A stretch of DNA of 15,308 nucleotides from CAZTJA01 sp964613745 (GTDB lineage Bacteria; Desulfobacterota; Desulfomonilia; Desulfomonilales; Desulfomonilaceae), in NCBI GenBank assembly GCA_964613745.1, contig CAZTJA010000075.1, positions 1 to 15,308 on the forward strand, read 5' to 3'. Under the pieces are notes generated by a model, which did not search any database, was not told the origin of the DNA, and saw nothing but the letters and a program-made list of their open reading frames with translations. This document shows positions 7,046 through 13,883 of the stretch, one piece after another (within the stretch, counting starts at the first letter, position 1; every line of letters starts with the position of its first letter). The position numbers and the translations under genes are program-made.

Positions 7046-9121
7046 ATGGACCAAAAGCCGCCGCCCAAAGTCGGCGAAACTAAAAAGGAAGTTGTCAGAA
7101 CCCGACGTTTTTTTAAAGGTCAAGGTCGGACACGCTCCCTCAATCTGGATAAATTAGTGGCTCAAGAACTTACGAATTCCGATAGTTTCGACCTTCGCTG
7201 GATAAAGAAAGCAGCTTTAGGCAAATTATTGGAAGCAATTCCGGTTCCGGCGATTCTCATTGATGAATCAGATGCCATAGTTTTTGCCAACACAGCCTGT
7301 GGTGCTATAAAGCTACAAAGCAAAGAAGTTCGTGGAAGGCAATTCCAAAGTCTTTTTATGTCAGTCGATGAAGCAAAGCGGGCTGACGTGGTCGTGAGGA
7401 AAGTGTTTGCGGACCGCAAACCGAAGATTCTGGAAGGCAATATTCGGTTTGACTCTCACAAGATGTTCGGTCGCATGCATTTGCGATCCATAAGAGTACG
7501 CGAACAGCGCCTTCTTTTAGTTCTTATAGAAGACTTGACGGCCGAGAAAAAACAGGTGCTTCTTAACGAGAAATACAAAAAGCTCGTTAACATGCTCACG
7601 ATAGGCATCGCAGAATTTGGACTGCCTAAGCCTGTTTCGCTCGATCTTTCCGAAGAAGCTCAAATTGCTCTTCTCCTTGATGCCGTTGTCGTCGACGGCA
7701 ACGATGAATATGCCAAAATATACGGTTATAGCGGTGTTTCGGAAATTCTGGGAATGAAGCTCGGGGATCTCTTCCCATACACCGATCGCAACAAGTCGCT
7801 CTACAAAATGTGGATACGTGATGGTTTTCCCATTTCGTCTCATGAAGTGACAGAACTCCTACCGGACTTTGGCCCCAAGTATGTTGAGAATTCTTTTATC
7901 GGCTTAACCAAGAATGAATTGCTCATAAGTTTTTGGATGATAAGAAGAGATGTAACTATAAGTCGTAAGCTTAAAGAAGAATCTTTCCGTGTACAAAAGC
8001 TGGAGAGTTTAGGCTTATTGGCTGGTGGAATTGCCCATGACTTTAACAATATTCTGACGGGAATACTCGGGAGTATCGGATTGGCAAAGCTCTCCGCCGC
8101 TCCGGAAGATAAGCTATTTCAGAAATTACAGGACGCCGAAAAGGGAGCGTGGCGCGCTCGCGATCTCACTGAACAATTATTAACTTTTTCAAGGGGCGGA
8201 GCGCCCATTAAGAAGACCACATCTTTAGGCAAAATATTGAATGAAGCGGTTCCTTTTGCCCTTAGGGGATCAAACGTCAAATACGATTTAAGCATTCCCG
8301 AAAACATAATGCCGGTTGAAGTAGATGAAGGTCAAATCAATCAGGTAATTCATAACTTAGTCATCAATGCTGATCAGGCCATGCCGACAGGGGGGATCCT
8401 CAGCGTTTCCGCCGAAAACGTATATCTATCTTCAGAAGACGGATTGCCGGTTTCGGAAGGCGCTTACGTCGTGATAACCGTAAAAGATACCGGGGCCGGT
8501 ATACCTACGGAATACCTTGAAAAGGTATTTGATCCCTATTTCACTACCAAACAAAAAGGTAGTGGTCTGGGATTGGCCGTATCTTATTCCATCATCAAGG
8601 GGCACCACGGATTTATTCGAGTTGAAAGTGACCTTGGTCGTGGGACTTCCTTCTTTATATATCTCCCGGGGTCAGACAAAGAACTGAATTTGCAATCCGG
8701 ATCAGCAATCGAAGAATTGCCATGCACAGGCAAGATTCTCATAATGGATGACGAAGCCATGATTCGAGACGTAGCTCTCGAAATGCTCTCCATCAAAGGC
8801 TTTGAAGTCCATTGCGCAAGAGACGGCTACGAGGCAATCGAGTTGTACAGACAGGCAATGGAACAGGGTTGTCGTTTTGATGCGATTATTATGGATTTGA
8901 CAATTCCCGGTAGCATGGGAGGCAAAGAAACGGTTGCGGAACTCTTGAAAATGGATCCTACGGTTAAAGCAATTGTTTCGAGCGGCTACTCACATGATCC
9001 GATTATGTCTCAATATGAATCGCATGGATTTGCAGGCGTCGTTACAAAACCGTACAAGATAGAAAATCTGGTAAATGCTTTGGCGACAGTAATAAACCTT
9101 GCGCATTGCAAACGAAATTAG
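7046..9121 (+). CDS. Soluble PAS-PAS hybrid sensor histidine kinase with C-terminal receiver
   Basis: A 691-residue two-component protein. It has a basic N-terminus (1-50), a first PAS domain (about 57-168) and a second PAS-like domain (about 178-305). The HisKA dimerisation helix follows with the HDFNN phosphoacceptor motif, H331 being phosphorylated by family rule. The HATPase domain has an N box with N437/N441, DTGAGIP at 481-487 and GSGLGL at 505-510. The receiver domain is at about 560-685, with acidic pair D568/D569, phospho-Asp D617 and Lys K668. No membrane segment is present, so it senses a cytoplasmic signal; the PAS ligand is unknown. The receiver suggests an internal phosphorelay, but no HPt or DNA-binding regulator is adjacent. 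The ATG at 7046 has only a weak GAG upstream. The next gene follows after a gap of about 150 bp. Confidence 0.95.
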   Translation: MDQKPPPKVGETKKEVVRTRRFFKGQGRTRSLNLDKLVAQELTNSDSFDLRWIKKAALGKLLEAIPVPAILIDESDAIVFANTACGAIKLQSKEVRGRQFQSLFMSVDEAKRADVVVRKVFADRKPKILEGNIRFDSHKMFGRMHLRSIRVREQRLLLVLIEDLTAEKKQVLLNEKYKKLVNMLTIGIAEFGLPKPVSLDLSEEAQIALLLDAVVVDGNDEYAKIYGYSGVSEILGMKLGDLFPYTDRNKSLYKMWIRDGFPISSHEVTELLPDFGPKYVENSFIGLTKNELLISFWMIRRDVTISRKLKEESFRVQKLESLGLLAGGIAHDFNNILTGILGSIGLAKLSAAPEDKLFQKLQDAEKGAWRARDLTEQLLTFSRGGAPIKKTTSLGKILNEAVPFALRGSNVKYDLSIPENIMPVEVDEGQINQVIHNLVINADQAMPTGGILSVSAENVYLSSEDGLPVSEGAYVVITVKDTGAGIPTEYLEKVFDPYFTTKQKGSGLGLAVSYSIIKGHHGFIRVESDLGRGTSFFIYLPGSDKELNLQSGSAIEELPCTGKILIMDDEAMIRDVALEMLSIKGFEVHCARDGYEAIELYRQAMEQGCRFDAIIMDLTIPGSMGGKETVAELLKMDPTVKAIVSSGYSHDPIMSQYESHGFAGVVTKPYKIENLVNALATVINLAHCKRN

Positions 9122-9191
9122 CTCTGAATCATTAACTCCAATAAAAGGTGATCAGCGATCAAGTAAGTGTTCCGAATGCCGTTAGTGTAAA

Positions 9192-9220
9192 TTGGAGAGA
9201 AATTCAGATACTCCCATTAT
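9192..9220 (+). promoter_or_regulatory. Possible promoter for the propeller-protein gene
   Basis: TTGGAG at 9192-9197 and CATTAT at 9215-9220 are spaced by 17 bp, four of six matches in the -10. A perfect TTGACA lies nearby at 9233-9238, but the hexamer 17 bp further (CTCATT) is a poor -10. Either could serve; the call is weak. Confidence 0.3.
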
Positions 9221-9268
9221 AGTCTTAACATTTTGACACAATTCTAATTTACAGACTCATTGGATCCG

Positions 9269-10654
9269 ATGTTCAAGACGAAAATAGATGCTCGAGAGGT
9301 GATAGCGGATATTCGTGGGGGTCTTAGTGATGCCGACCTCATGGGGAAGTACGGATTATCCGCAAAAGGTTTACAGAGCCTTTTTAAGAAACTCCTGGAT
9401 TTGGGTGCCATAACCAAGGACGACATAGATGATCGTGTTCCCTGGACCGAAAAGACCGTCGACCTCACCCTGTACAGATGCCCTGCTTGCGATATGCCTC
9501 AGTTTTCCAAATTCGAAGAGTGTCCTCAGTGCGGGATAATCGTTTCAAAATTTCAGGATAGATACCAGCTTGGTTCAGCAAGTAAGCCGCTGTCAACTCC
9601 CACGCACATTTTGCCTGCTGATAACCAACCCCATCCCGCCATATTCAGAGGAAACGTTCAGCGTACCGGTTTTTCCGATTGTCCGGGGATCCGTGAACTG
9701 AACCAATTGAAATGGAAGTTCAAGACTGCAGGTTGGGTTTCGTCGACCCCCGCCCAGTACGGCAATTCTATTTATTTCGGAAGTTTGGATGGAAATTTCT
9801 ACAAAATAGATGTTGAAAACGGGTTGGAGGTTTGGCGATTGGCTACGGGCAGTTCCATTTATTCGTCTTGTGCAGTGGAAGACTCTTTGGCGTACTTCGG
9901 GTGTCTAGATGGATTCCTGTATTTTGTGAATACGGATACCGGCAAACCGGAGTTTAAATTTCCCACGGGAGGTCCCATTTATTCATCTCCGGTGATTTTG
10001 AATGGAACACTCTATTTTGGAAGTCTGGATAGTTTCATGTATTCCGTGAACATTCGGAAACGAAGCCTTAATTGGAAATTTAAGTCCGGGGGACCCATTT
10101 ATTCATCTCCAGCCATATTTGAAGGCATGATTTTTTTCGGCAGCCTTGATCGACATGTGTTTGCACTAAAATTAGACGGGGGATCTGAAATCTGGCGGTT
10201 TAAAACAGGGGGGCCAGTGACGACTGCTCCCGCCCTTTCATCCGCAACGGTTTATTTTGGATCCGGAGACCGATGTGCATACGCAATAGACATGTCCACG
10301 GGAAAAGAGAAGTGGCACTTCAAAGCTGAAGATAAAATTACCTCCAGTCCCGCTGTATCCAGCGACACTCTTTATTTTGGTAGCGCCGATAAACTCCTCT
10401 ATGCCTTGGAGGTTCAAACCGGCTCATTGAAATGGAAATTTCAGACCGGAAGTGCAGTGTATTCCTCCCCTACCGTAACTTCCGGGATTGTTTTCTTCGG
10501 CAGTGGAGATCATAATATGTATGCACTCGATGCGAACACAGGACGAGAAGCTTGGAAATTTAAGACGGGCGGTCCAATATACTCCTCTCCTTCCGTTGCT
10601 GAATCGGCAATTTATTTCGGAAGCGATGACGGCTATGTGTATGCGCTAAAATAA
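9269..10654 (+). CDS. Module + zinc ribbon + eight-blade PQQ-type beta-propeller protein
   Basis: A 461-residue protein with no signal peptide or membrane helix, so probably cytoplasmic. Residues 1-55 form a helical module (DIRGGLSDADLMGKYGLSAK region) that resembles a helix-turn-helix. A zinc ribbon follows with CPAC at 71-74 and CPQC at 85-88. From about residue 147 come eight PQQ/Trp-type propeller blades, each with 'YFGS.D....YALD..TG...WKF', at an exact 40-residue period (YFGS Gly at 171, 211, 251, 291, 331, 371, 411, 451). Blade 2 has Cys instead of Ser in this motif. PQQ enzymes of this fold are usually exported; the missing signal argues for a binding or scaffold propeller rather than a quinoprotein. 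The ATG at 9269 is preferred over TTG 9260 because it aligns Met-to-Met with the downstream paralogue. Function unknown; its position next to a kinase suggests signalling. Confidence 0.85.
   Translation: MFKTKIDAREVIADIRGGLSDADLMGKYGLSAKGLQSLFKKLLDLGAITKDDIDDRVPWTEKTVDLTLYRCPACDMPQFSKFEECPQCGIIVSKFQDRYQLGSASKPLSTPTHILPADNQPHPAIFRGNVQRTGFSDCPGIRELNQLKWKFKTAGWVSSTPAQYGNSIYFGSLDGNFYKIDVENGLEVWRLATGSSIYSSCAVEDSLAYFGCLDGFLYFVNTDTGKPEFKFPTGGPIYSSPVILNGTLYFGSLDSFMYSVNIRKRSLNWKFKSGGPIYSSPAIFEGMIFFGSLDRHVFALKLDGGSEIWRFKTGGPVTTAPALSSATVYFGSGDRCAYAIDMSTGKEKWHFKAEDKITSSPAVSSDTLYFGSADKLLYALEVQTGSLKWKFQTGSAVYSSPTVTSGIVFFGSGDHNMYALDANTGREAWKFKTGGPIYSSPSVAESAIYFGSDDGYVYALK
9707..10651 (+). repeat. Eight in-frame 120-bp repeats encoding propeller blades
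   Basis: The blade motif recurs every 120 bp without a single insertion or deletion: the YFG codons end near 9780, 9900, 10020, 10140, 10260, 10380, 10500 and 10620. Most units are divergent at the DNA level, but the 17-mer CCCATTTATTCATCTCC is identical at 9974-9990 and 10094-10110, exactly one period apart. This suggests that these two blades were copied or converted more recently than the others. It is a coding repeat inside the propeller gene, not a CRISPR array. Confidence 0.9.
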
Positions 10655-10668
10655 GGGTGGAATCGCTG

Positions 10669-11343
10669 ATGGAAAAAAGACGAGTAACAGCAAGAGATAT
10701 ACTTCGCGATGTGCGAGCAGGAATTAGCGATTCCGAGCTGATGGATAAATACAAGTTATCGGCTCAAGGATTGCAAAGCGTCTTTCACAAGATGATAAAT
10801 GCCGGCCTCATAACTGAGCTCGAGTTGGAAGACCGGGTTCCCGTTAATGAACGAACCGTGGATTTAGGTTTGTTCATTTGTCCGGCATGCGGCAACATTC
10901 AAGGCAAGGAATTTACAAAGTGCCCCAGATGCGATTTTGAAGTTCCTGAAAGAGGCAAAGACCAGCTTGCCAAACCTACACCTAAGCAAGAATCTCATCC
11001 TACGCGACCTAAAAGCAATGTAATCAAATTAGCCAAGGAACCGGATTTATCCATTACGCCTGTTTATGATTTTTCTGAATCCGTGACCAATCTTGAAAAG
11101 ATTCGGAATCAATTGAAGGGAATCGTGGTTGCTTTCGTAATTTCATATATCTCTGCTCTCATCCTGATCATTGTTTTATTTTTCTTTGCCGGAAACAATA
11201 CTCCATCATCGATTGTGTCAACGGCAGTATCTCTAGCTTTACCTGCTATTTTTCTCGCATTCATGTTATCTACGGTCTTTAAATACCAGAGCGAGTTGCT
11301 TGAGATTATAGTCAAGCTCGGAAGCTACGGTCGAAAGAAGTAG
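10669..11343 (+). CDS. Module + zinc ribbon protein with two C-terminal membrane helices
   Basis: A 224-residue paralogue of the preceding gene over its first 88 residues. It has the same helical module (LMDKYKLSAQGLQSVF) and zinc ribbon (CPAC at 71-74, CPRC at 85-88), about 50% identical with no gap by my hand alignment. A polar linker rich in Pro, Lys and Ser follows (about 95-145). Two hydrophobic helices (about 150-175 and 183-210) then probably anchor it in the inner membrane, with a short basic tail ending GRKK. It begins 14 nt after the propeller gene, so the two are almost certainly co-transcribed. The ATG at 10669 is chosen over GTG 10657 because AGGGTGG lies at good spacing and because it aligns Met-to-Met with the paralogue. 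Function unknown; the shared head suggests both proteins bind the same partner, one in the cytosol and one at the membrane. Confidence 0.85.
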   Translation: MEKRRVTARDILRDVRAGISDSELMDKYKLSAQGLQSVFHKMINAGLITELELEDRVPVNERTVDLGLFICPACGNIQGKEFTKCPRCDFEVPERGKDQLAKPTPKQESHPTRPKSNVIKLAKEPDLSITPVYDFSESVTNLEKIRNQLKGIVVAFVISYISALILIIVLFFFAGNNTPSSIVSTAVSLALPAIFLAFMLSTVFKYQSELLEIIVKLGSYGRKK

Positions 11344-11366
11344 TTCTCGTAATTTCTTCCTGATAT

Positions 11367-11405
11367 CTTCGAGTAAAATACTTGAGACCTGCCTGCTTGT
11401 TTTTT
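11367..11405 (+). terminator. Weak terminator candidate after the membrane-helix gene
   Basis: TTCGAGTA and TACTTGAG around 11368-11387 can pair as an 8-bp stem with two G-U pairs and an AAA loop. A run of six T follows at 11400-11405, but about 12 nt after the stem and not directly, so this is not a textbook intrinsic terminator. Confidence 0.25.
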
Positions 11406-11503
11406 ACATCCTTGCTCGGCGCCAATCATTTCCGTTTAGACGCTTGAATAACATTTTTTGGCCAATTCGTTGTTATGACGATCATGTTTTAAGGCTGTGG
11501 TAA

Positions 11504-11516
11504 TTGGCAATGCCAA
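11504..11516. promoter_or_regulatory. Perfect 6+1+6 palindrome, possible operator
   Basis: TTGGCAATGCCAA is a perfect inverted repeat about 53 bp upstream of the putative TetR-gene -35. It could be an operator for the TetR product or another dimeric regulator. A role as a 5-6 bp hairpin in RNA is possible but it has no T-run. Confidence 0.35.
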
Positions 11517-11545
11517 GCGCTTATTTTCTATGAGGAAATTATAAC

Positions 11546-11559
11546 TTACTAGTTAGTAA
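11546..11559. promoter_or_regulatory. Near-perfect palindrome TTACTAGTTAGTAA, likely TetR operator
   Basis: The halves TTACTA and TAGTAA are exactly complementary around a two-base centre. It lies 9 bp upstream of the putative -35 of the TetR-family gene, where an autoregulatory operator would be expected. Binding by the TetR product is inferred from position and symmetry only. Confidence 0.45.
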
Positions 11560-11568
11560 TAATTTTTC

Positions 11569-11596
11569 TTGACCTGTCCCATACTTAGTTTAAGAT
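11569..11596 (+). promoter_or_regulatory. Promoter candidate of the TetR gene, giving a leaderless mRNA
   Basis: TTGACC at 11569-11574 and TAAGAT at 11591-11596 are 16 bp apart. The -10 ends only 7 bp before the ATG at 11604, so transcription would begin at or within a few bases of the start codon. No Shine-Dalgarno is present before that ATG, which fits leaderless translation. Confidence 0.45.
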
Positions 11597-11603
11597 CCAT
11601 TAC

Positions 11604-12212
11604 ATGAAGACTCGAAAATTATCATCAACCGATCGCAAGGCTCAGATAATTTCCGCTGCAAGATCTTTGTTCGCCAAAGGTGGATATGCAGAAGTCACTT
11701 TGGATGAGATTGCTAAGAAAGTGGGAATCAGTAGGCCACGTGTCATCCAACTGTTTGGTTCAAAGAGAAATATATACGAAACCATAGCCGAATCCGCCTA
11801 TAAGTCTCACCCCATGGATCGGGACCTAATTGGACCAATTGAGCGTCAAGACGATTTCGCAGTTTTCAAGGCATTTGCACTTCATATACTTGAACATACG
11901 GCCAACAGAGAAGATAGGGAGATTTTCAAAATCCTTCTATACGCACGATTGAAGGAAGATCGGTTTCACCAAACTCATTTTCAGAAAAAAGACACTCTGA
12001 TGATCAGCAGATTGGCTGAGTACGTTTCACAGAGGATCGAGGATGGAGCTTTTCAAGGCTTCGATCCTAGAACGATAATATACTGCTATCAAGCCATGAT
12101 TTCTAATTTGGCCATTTATAAAAATGTAATGAAACGCATGGACTTTGTGGAAGTGGAAGATCTCAGTGAAAACTGCGCCCGTATTTTCTTGGACGGTATA
12201 CGCACACAATGA
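11604..12212 (+). CDS. TetR-family transcriptional regulator
   Basis: A 202-residue dimeric repressor type. The N-terminal helix-turn-helix has the family signature: 'IISAARSLFAKGGY' (residues 15-28), 'VTLDEIAKKVGISRP' (31-45) and 'LFGSKRNIYE' (50-59), where most relatives have a 'YxYFxxKexL' block. The helical remainder is the ligand-binding and dimerisation domain; the ligand cannot be read. The ATG at 11604 is the only sensible start: an in-frame TAG lies 15 nt upstream, and the next Met falls after the DNA-binding domain. No ribosome site precedes it. Two palindromes lie in its promoter region, so autoregulation is likely. The cyclase gene follows after 54 bp and the liv-type genes after that; these are its probable targets by position. 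Confidence 0.94.
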   Translation: MKTRKLSSTDRKAQIISAARSLFAKGGYAEVTLDEIAKKVGISRPRVIQLFGSKRNIYETIAESAYKSHPMDRDLIGPIERQDDFAVFKAFALHILEHTANREDREIFKILLYARLKEDRFHQTHFQKKDTLMISRLAEYVSQRIEDGAFQGFDPRTIIYCYQAMISNLAIYKNVMKRMDFVEVEDLSENCARIFLDGIRTQ

Positions 12213-12266
12213 GAATGCTTTTCCTTCACTCCAGACTACTCTCTTGAATCTACAAAGAGGCGGCCG

Positions 12267-13049
12267 ATGCCGAAGCGAATAGTGGACCTCAGTATCACCT
12301 TGGAATCGGATCTTCCCTCTGACCCGCCGATGATGATCCCTAAAATCAAGTATGTGTCTCACGAACAAGGAGCTGATCAGATGTTGCAATTCTTTCCCGG
12401 ATTGCAGAAAGATCAACTTCCTGGAGGATTGGGGTGGTCGATCGAGTTTGTAACACTCACTACACACAGCGGTACACATTTGGATGCTCCATACCATTAC
12501 CATCCGTCAATGGACGGTGGGCAAAGAGCGATTTGCATTGATGAGGTTCCCTTGGAATGGTGTTTCAGTGACGGAGTACTACTCGACTTTCGGCATAAAG
12601 GTGATGGTGAAAGAATAACAGTTGATGAAATCCGTAAAGAACTTGAGCGGATCGAGTATACAATAAAGCCCCTTGATATCGTGCTTGTCCAAACCGGAGC
12701 GGACGACGCCTGGGGCACCCCGGAGTATTTGCTTAGGGGTCCGGGAATGGATCGAGAAGGAACGCTATTTCTGCTGGAAAAAGGAGTAAAAGTCGTCGGT
12801 ATAGACGCATGGAGCTGGGATCGCCCCCTCCCCTTCTTGGCAAAAGAATTCATGGAAATTGGAGATCCCAAGGTAATATGGGAAGCCCACTTTGCCGGCA
12901 TAGACAAGTGTTATTGTCATATGGAGAAATTGGCACACCTAAGTGAGATTGGACGCTCAAAGCATTTTAAGGTCTGTTGTTTTCCCGTGAAGATAAAGAA
13001 TGCCGGTGCTGCATGGTGTAGACCGGTAGCCATTCTCGAAGAGGATTGA
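12267..13049 (+). CDS. Cyclase-family metal-dependent hydrolase (kynurenine formamidase-like)
   Basis: A 260-residue soluble enzyme of the Cyclase family (PF04199 type), which includes bacterial kynurenine formamidase and isatin hydrolase and uses a divalent metal to hydrolyse amides or lactam-like rings. The metal-binding motif HxGTHxDxPxH is intact as HSGTHLDAPYH at residues 67-77. Other family features are the 'VDLSITLESDLP' start and 'VVGIDAWSWDRP' in the middle. It is longer than typical kynurenine formamidases (about 210 residues), so a different substrate is likely and the kynB name is not justified. AGAGG sits 7-8 nt before the ATG. It lies between TetR and the ABC transporter genes, which suggests it acts on the imported compound or a derivative; this is inference. 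Confidence 0.88.
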   Translation: MPKRIVDLSITLESDLPSDPPMMIPKIKYVSHEQGADQMLQFFPGLQKDQLPGGLGWSIEFVTLTTHSGTHLDAPYHYHPSMDGGQRAICIDEVPLEWCFSDGVLLDFRHKGDGERITVDEIRKELERIEYTIKPLDIVLVQTGADDAWGTPEYLLRGPGMDREGTLFLLEKGVKVVGIDAWSWDRPLPFLAKEFMEIGDPKVIWEAHFAGIDKCYCHMEKLAHLSEIGRSKHFKVCCFPVKIKNAGAAWCRPVAILEED

Positions 13050-13075
13050 CGGGATCTTCGGGCGACCGGTATACA
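13046..13075 (+). promoter_or_regulatory. Possible promoter of the liv-type genes
   Basis: TTGACG at 13046-13051 overlaps the cyclase stop codon and is followed 18 bp later by TATACA at 13070-13075. Transcription would start near 13082, about 70 nt before the livG-type ATG. Spacing and -10 are imperfect. Read-through from the TetR/cyclase transcript is an equally good explanation. Confidence 0.3.
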
Positions 13076-13151
13076 TCGCGGTTTTAAGTAACCTCCTCAA
13101 TATCATAAACAATCTGCAGCAAAATATTTTTTTCTAGCCCGGAAAATACTC

Positions 13152-13883
13152 ATGCTGAAAGGTACTTCAGTATCAAAACATTTTGGCGGACTCTCCGCAC
13201 TCGTGGAAGTTGATTTTGAAGTCGGCTCCGGTGAAATCGTTGGATTGATCGGTCCCAATGGATCGGGCAAAACAACACTATTCAACCTCATATCCGGTTT
13301 GCTTAAACCCTGTACAGGGCAAATTTCATTCGAAGACAAGATAATCTCCAAGACCGCAGCCCACAAGATAGCAACTATGGGGATTGCACGAACCTTTCAG
13401 ATAGTTCGTCCTCTGATGGAACTTGACCTGTGCCGAAATGTTGCAGTTGCAGTTCTCTATGGACGGCACGATATCAGCGGTGTAGATATGGCCCAGGATA
13501 AAGCGCTGCAAATCCTGAGATTTACTGGATTGGCGGACAAGGCCAAGAGGTTGCCTGGTGAACTCTCCTTAGAAGATAGAAAACGGCTTGAAATCGCGCG
13601 AGCTCTGGGGCTTAAACCTAAACTTCTCCTCCTAGATGAAGTATTTGCGGGCTTAAATCGTAAAGAAATAAATGGGGCAATTGATCTGACGTTTCGTATT
13701 CAGCACGATTTTTCCGTTAGCATTTTCATGATTGAACACGTTATGAAGGCAATTCTGGAAACGTGTTCAAGGGTTATAGTTCTTCATCACGGAATAAAGA
13801 TCGCTGACGGACCGACAAGGGAAGTAGCTAAAAATCCGGAAGTCGTGTCAGCTTACTTGGGCGCAGACTATGTTGAGAATTGA
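13152..13883 (+). CDS. livG: LIV-type ABC transporter ATP-binding protein (LivG-like)
   Basis: A 243-residue cytoplasmic ATPase of the hydrophobic amino acid uptake (HAAT) ABC family. Walker A is GPNGSGKTT (34-42), the Q-loop is in ARTFQ, Walker B is LLLLDE (about 158-163) and the switch His is in 'MIEHVM'. The C-terminal 'NPEVVSAYLG' tail is the LivG-type extension. The ABC signature is atypical: 'ELSLEDRKRLEIARAL' has LSLED in place of LSGGQ, though LivG proteins often vary here while keeping RLEIARAL. The start at 13152 has a GGAAAA purine stretch upstream. The gene overlaps the next ATPase by 14 bp, typical of translational coupling. The transported compound is not decided by the ATPases; the symbol is family-level. 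Confidence 0.93.
   Translation: MLKGTSVSKHFGGLSALVEVDFEVGSGEIVGLIGPNGSGKTTLFNLISGLLKPCTGQISFEDKIISKTAAHKIATMGIARTFQIVRPLMELDLCRNVAVAVLYGRHDISGVDMAQDKALQILRFTGLADKAKRLPGELSLEDRKRLEIARALGLKPKLLLLDEVFAGLNRKEINGAIDLTFRIQHDFSVSIFMIEHVMKAILETCSRVIVLHHGIKIADGPTREVAKNPEVVSAYLGADYVEN

Larger units (their letters stand above)
11344..11603. other. Intergenic region upstream of the TetR gene
   Basis: 260 bp without a gene. It holds a weak hairpin near the end of the preceding gene, the 6+1+6 palindrome TTGGCAATGCCAA at 11504-11516, the 8-bp palindrome AAGCGCTT at 11515-11522, a second inverted repeat at 11546-11559, and a promoter candidate at 11569-11596. A longer-range inverted repeat pairs GCCAATT at 11461-11467 with AATTGGC at 11502-11508. 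The density of dyads fits an autoregulated TetR promoter region. Confidence 0.5.

Noticed and set aside
9149..9161. TGATCAGCGATCA inverted repeat after the kinase as a terminator
   Set aside because: Only a 5-bp stem with no T-run; too weak for a terminator and too short to claim an operator.
9233..9266. Perfect TTGACA as the main promoter of the propeller gene
   Set aside because: No acceptable -10 hexamer at 16-18 bp; kept only as a side note.
9707..10651. Regular 120-bp repeats as a CRISPR or tandem satellite array
   Set aside because: The repeats are diverged, in frame and encode propeller blades; there are no identical repeats with unique spacers.
12027..12503. 158-residue minus-strand frame across the end of TetR and the start of the cyclase
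   Set aside because: Opposite two well-supported genes, with no domain features; shadow of coding bias.
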